The translations under genes were made by a program, and so were the position numbers. This document shows, piece by piece, positions 7,036 through 9,381 of a stretch of DNA of 9,381 nucleotides; the first letter of the stretch is position 1, and every line of letters starts with the position of its first letter. Under the pieces are notes generated by a model. That model saw only the letters and a program-made list of their open reading frames with translations, was not told where the DNA came from and made no database searches. Source of the stretch: Eubacteriales bacterium (lineage in GTDB: Bacteria; Bacillota; Clostridia; JANYKE01); contig JANYKE010000073.1 in the NCBI GenBank assembly GCA_025361685.1, forward strand, positions 1 to 9,381, in the 5' to 3' direction.

Positions 7036-9018
7036 TCAGCCTTTCTTAATCCAATTGGATAATTGCGGCAAATCAAAATATTTCAACATTCCCGGTATTA
7101 TCATCGAAGTGATATTATCCGGTCTATAATATTTTTTACCAACAAAATCTTCACTCAAACTTTCGGGACAATTAACAAAATCAAAATCATTTATACGTGA
7201 ATCAATAAGTGTCGCCATGAGCACATAGCTGCAATATCTATCTTTTGCAAACAATTTTATGTCTGATGCATCAATCATTAATTCTTCTATTGCAAAATCA
7301 ATTGCTTTAATAACATCATATACGCGTATCGCTGCCAAGCTGTCTCCCAGCCAAAACAAGTCCATTCCTCCGCGCCATATGCTTCCTTCAAGATCATATA
7401 CATTTGAAAATGCTGATCCGCTTTTTACTTCCGGGGGCAAATTCACTCCATCGGCAGTGAGATCAACAACTAGTGCAGCTCTACCGGCATTTAGGATAGC
7501 CTCAATTGATGTAATATTTTCTTCGATATTCAGTGTTCCCATATTCCAAAAGCAAATTGTAATTGGCAGACGTTTATCCTTATCTTCAATTCTATTTATC
7601 ATAATCGAATTGGCCCACAACAGTTTCTGAGTGCGCCAAATCACATTTGCGATCATTTTATCAATATAATATACCGGTTTTTTAAATCTTGGATTAAGCT
7701 TCCAGACATCACGACATCCAATCACTCGTTCTGAAAGCCATTTTCTTGCTCGTGCTTCAGCATCCATATTTTCCAAAATTTCTTTTTGAAAGAAATGCAG
7801 TCTCTCAAGATTTTCATCGAAAACAATTTTTGCATCCCTATATTTTTCCTCTTTGAGAAGACATCCGCTTTCAGTACAAATAAGTCTTTCGCTGTCAACA
7901 GCTTTCTTTGCAGAACACTGTTCCTCAGAAATATCAATATTGTTTAAATGCTTGTTAAAGAAAATTGCGGATTCGCCTGCCATTGCAAAAGTGTATCCGT
8001 GTCTGGAGTAATCCTCAAATAATTCGATAAACTGTTCCTTATCTGTACCATAAAGTCTCCATATCCTTTTGCATCTTGAAACGCTGTCCCTTGCTCCTTC
8101 AATCGGGAAAAAATCATATTTTACTCCCAAAACAAGAACAGGTTTTGGAGCCATAGCAAGCAGAATATCCTCATGGTCAAATCCAAGTTTTGTCATCTCC
8201 GGCCATATCTGTTCTGCATCCTGAGCATCCGTCACTTCCATCATAAATGCTCTGCGATTCATAATAAAAGTCGCCGGTGCAGCAGCTTTGATTCTGTCAT
8301 CGCAAATCATAAGTAAAGCTGTCTGTGTGCCACCGCCCGAATTGCCGGTTGCCCCGATTTTTTCAGGGTCGACAGGATACTGTTGACACAGAAAATCAAT
8401 CCCTCGCATAAGATCATTTAGAAAATACTTTGCAATGCCGTCCCCGACTGCATAACATTGCATGCCCGCATAAGTATGTTCATATGTTCCCCAATTAACA
8501 AGATTATCGTTAACTTTTTCTTCATAGTAGCTTTCCCTCTCTCCTTGTCCAACCGGATCTTGAGAGAGAACAATCAAACCACTTTTGGCAATTATCTCAC
8601 AAACTGTGTGATACTCATTTGCATGTTTTGCATCTCTGTAATGTCCGCATGAAAAAATAACAGCACCTGAATTTTGTTTATAGCCATCAGGTATGTAAAC
8701 ATTAGCAGTTACATATACATTTGGGCGGGACTGAAATATTATTTTATCAACCTTATATCCTTCAAATTGTTCGGTTCCGACATTTTCAAACGGGACATCG
8801 TGCCCGTAAGGCAGCATTCCTCCCATATTTTCTATAAATTTACCTTTTAAAAATTTGCGTCTCACTTCGAAATCGGTGATGTTTGTAATTGCGTCGCGGT
8901 CAGCATCACCTTTATCAAAAGCCTCGTATGAGCGGCTGTTTATAAACGATCTGAATGAATCTCGGTGATTATATAATTTATCTTCGCTTTGAATTTTTTT
9001 AATGTCAGATAGAATCAT
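7036..9018 (-). CDS. Two-domain alpha/beta hydrolase, acetyl-xylan-esterase/dienelactone-hydrolase-like
   Basis: This is a 660-residue protein with no signal peptide, probably a cytoplasmic esterase or related serine hydrolase of unknown substrate. Domain 1 (about 85-360) carries a full catalytic set: the nucleophile elbow GNSGGG (225-230, Ser227), Asp302 in GVKYDFFP and His340 in SRHGYTF, plus DPVGQGER (154-161) and a CGHYRD strand end (124-129) as likely oxyanion loop. Domain 2 (about 470-660) looks like a second alpha/beta fold that has lost its active site: the sequence before VLMATLID, where an elbow would sit, reads AKDRYCSYV, with no GxSxG. The ATG at 9018 has GGGAG 7 nt upstream. The gene follows a paralogue by 13 bp and precedes the TPR gene by 10 bp. 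Similar proteins are often labelled acetylxylan esterase; deacetylation of a sugar or of a xenobiotic ester are both possible. Confidence 0.82.
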   Translation of the reverse strand: MILSDIKKIQSEDKLYNHRDSFRSFINSRSYEAFDKGDADRDAITNITDFEVRRKFLKGKFIENMGGMLPYGHDVPFENVGTEQFEGYKVDKIIFQSRPNVYVTANVYIPDGYKQNSGAVIFSCGHYRDAKHANEYHTVCEIIAKSGLIVLSQDPVGQGERESYYEEKVNDNLVNWGTYEHTYAGMQCYAVGDGIAKYFLNDLMRGIDFLCQQYPVDPEKIGATGNSGGGTQTALLMICDDRIKAAAPATFIMNRRAFMMEVTDAQDAEQIWPEMTKLGFDHEDILLAMAPKPVLVLGVKYDFFPIEGARDSVSRCKRIWRLYGTDKEQFIELFEDYSRHGYTFAMAGESAIFFNKHLNNIDISEEQCSAKKAVDSERLICTESGCLLKEEKYRDAKIVFDENLERLHFFQKEILENMDAEARARKWLSERVIGCRDVWKLNPRFKKPVYYIDKMIANVIWRTQKLLWANSIMINRIEDKDKRLPITICFWNMGTLNIEENITSIEAILNAGRAALVVDLTADGVNLPPEVKSGSAFSNVYDLEGSIWRGGMDLFWLGDSLAAIRVYDVIKAIDFAIEELMIDASDIKLFAKDRYCSYVLMATLIDSRINDFDFVNCPESLSEDFVGKKYYRPDNITSMIIPGMLKYFDLPQLSNWIKKG

Positions 9019-9031
9019 CACATTACTCCCG

Positions 9032-9381
9032 TTATCTGTTCTTTGTCCAACGGAGAAGCTCCGGAACATCAAAATATTTGAGCATTCCCGGAATGATAAA
9101 TGCAGGAACACCGCCTTCGTAATAATATTTTACACCGGCAAAATCCTTTTCAATACTTTCCGGCAAACAACATGAAGAATATTTTCTTGCACGGTCATCG
9201 ATTAACGCTGCCAACAAAACATAATAACCATATCTCTTCTCGGAATATATATCTATTTCGTTTCCTTCTATTCCATCAAAATCAGAAAATAAATTTAGCG
9301 CAGCAATCATATCATTTGTTCTTATTGCAGCAATGCTGTCATCCAGCCAGAAAATATCAGCGCCGTATTTGTACGTTTTTC
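9032..9381 (-). CDS. Partial two-domain alpha/beta hydrolase, C-terminal 115 residues, paralogue of the next gene
   Basis: The reading frame is open from the window edge to a TAA at 9032-9034 and gives the last 115 residues of a protein whose start lies beyond 9381. It aligns without gaps to the C-terminal domain of the following hydrolase. About 49 of 110 positions are identical by my hand alignment, including FWL-DS, AAIR, ALID/TLID, PES, and IIPGMLKYFD (with one change following it). The position of a nucleophile elbow reads SEKRYGYYV, so it lacks GxSxG as in the neighbour. A methionine at 9310 is internal, not a start, because similarity continues upstream of it. The stop lies 13 bp before the next ATG, so the two are a tandem pair in one transcript. 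The catalytic domain is outside the window, so activity cannot be judged. Confidence 0.85.
   Translation of the reverse strand, partial: KTYKYGADIFWLDDSIAAIRTNDMIAALNLFSDFDGIEGNEIDIYSEKRYGYYVLLAALIDDRARKYSSCCLPESIEKDFAGVKYYYEGGVPAFIIPGMLKYFDVPELLRWTKNR

Noticed and set aside
7722..7937. Minus-strand open frame of 71 codons inside the hydrolase gene
   Set aside because: It lies in another frame of a well-supported coding region, shows no recognisable motif and has no convincing ribosome binding site.
9019..9111. Longer N-terminus for the complete hydrolase starting at 9111
   Set aside because: The added 31 residues come from out-of-frame reading of the conserved C-terminus of the upstream paralogue. 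The ATG at 9018 has a good GGGAG site 7 nt upstream.
9032..9310. A separate small gene of 92 codons starting at the ATG at 9310
   Set aside because: The frame is open to the window edge, and residues before this methionine (FWLDDSIAAIR) match the neighbouring hydrolase, so it is the C-terminal part of a larger protein.
1..9381. CRISPR arrays, insertion sequences, tRNA or rRNA genes, attachment sites
   Set aside because: I saw no regularly spaced direct repeats, transposase or integrase motifs, terminal inverted repeats or cloverleaf-like conserved loops on either strand. Nearly all bases are accounted for by protein genes.

Overview
The window looks like chromosome from a low-GC Gram-positive bacterium, most likely in Clostridia. 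The grounds are AT-rich coding with A/T-ending codons, strong GGAGG-type ribosome binding sites, a TTG start, sigma-A-like promoters, and the conserved block pgpH(yqfF)-ybeY-era-recO. I cannot name a genus. Coding density is very high: the only non-coding stretch over 50 bp between called genes is a 104-bp divergent promoter region, and no RNA gene, insertion sequence or CRISPR array is visible.

Layout. Bases 64-1044 (minus) encode tryptophanyl-tRNA synthetase, carrying a four-cysteine motif like that of the iron-sulfur TrpRS subgroup. A weak possible 5' end of another minus-strand gene lies at 1-33. Bases 1045-1148 separate trpS from a divergent M50 (site-2-type) membrane metalloprotease gene (1149-1796, plus, TTG start), with overlapping back-to-back promoter-like elements. 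The protease gene meets recO tail to tail across 15 bp.

From 9381 down to 1812 every gene is on the minus strand and nearly contiguous. In transcription order they are: the 3' end of a two-domain alpha/beta-hydrolase gene (partial), a complete 660-residue paralogue of it, a two-TM tetratricopeptide-repeat protein, the 7TM-HD protein PgpH (cyclic-di-AMP phosphodiesterase family), the endoribonuclease YbeY, the GTPase Era, and RecO. The last four form a housekeeping block (second-messenger turnover, 16S rRNA maturation and ribosome assembly, recombinational repair). Its genes are linked by overlaps of 8 and 11 bp and a 9-bp gap. The phoH, dgkA and cdd genes that often sit in this block in Firmicutes are absent from the positions visible here.

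A promoter-like element with a perfect TATAAT box and 17-bp spacer overlaps the end of the TPR gene, 30-60 bp before pgpH. It suggests the housekeeping block has its own promoter and that the hydrolase-TPR genes are an accessory module placed upstream. The most interesting points are the tandem two-domain hydrolases with a degenerate second domain, the membrane TPR protein joined to them, and the putative Fe-S TrpRS. I did not find a clearly new defence, mobile or RNA system.
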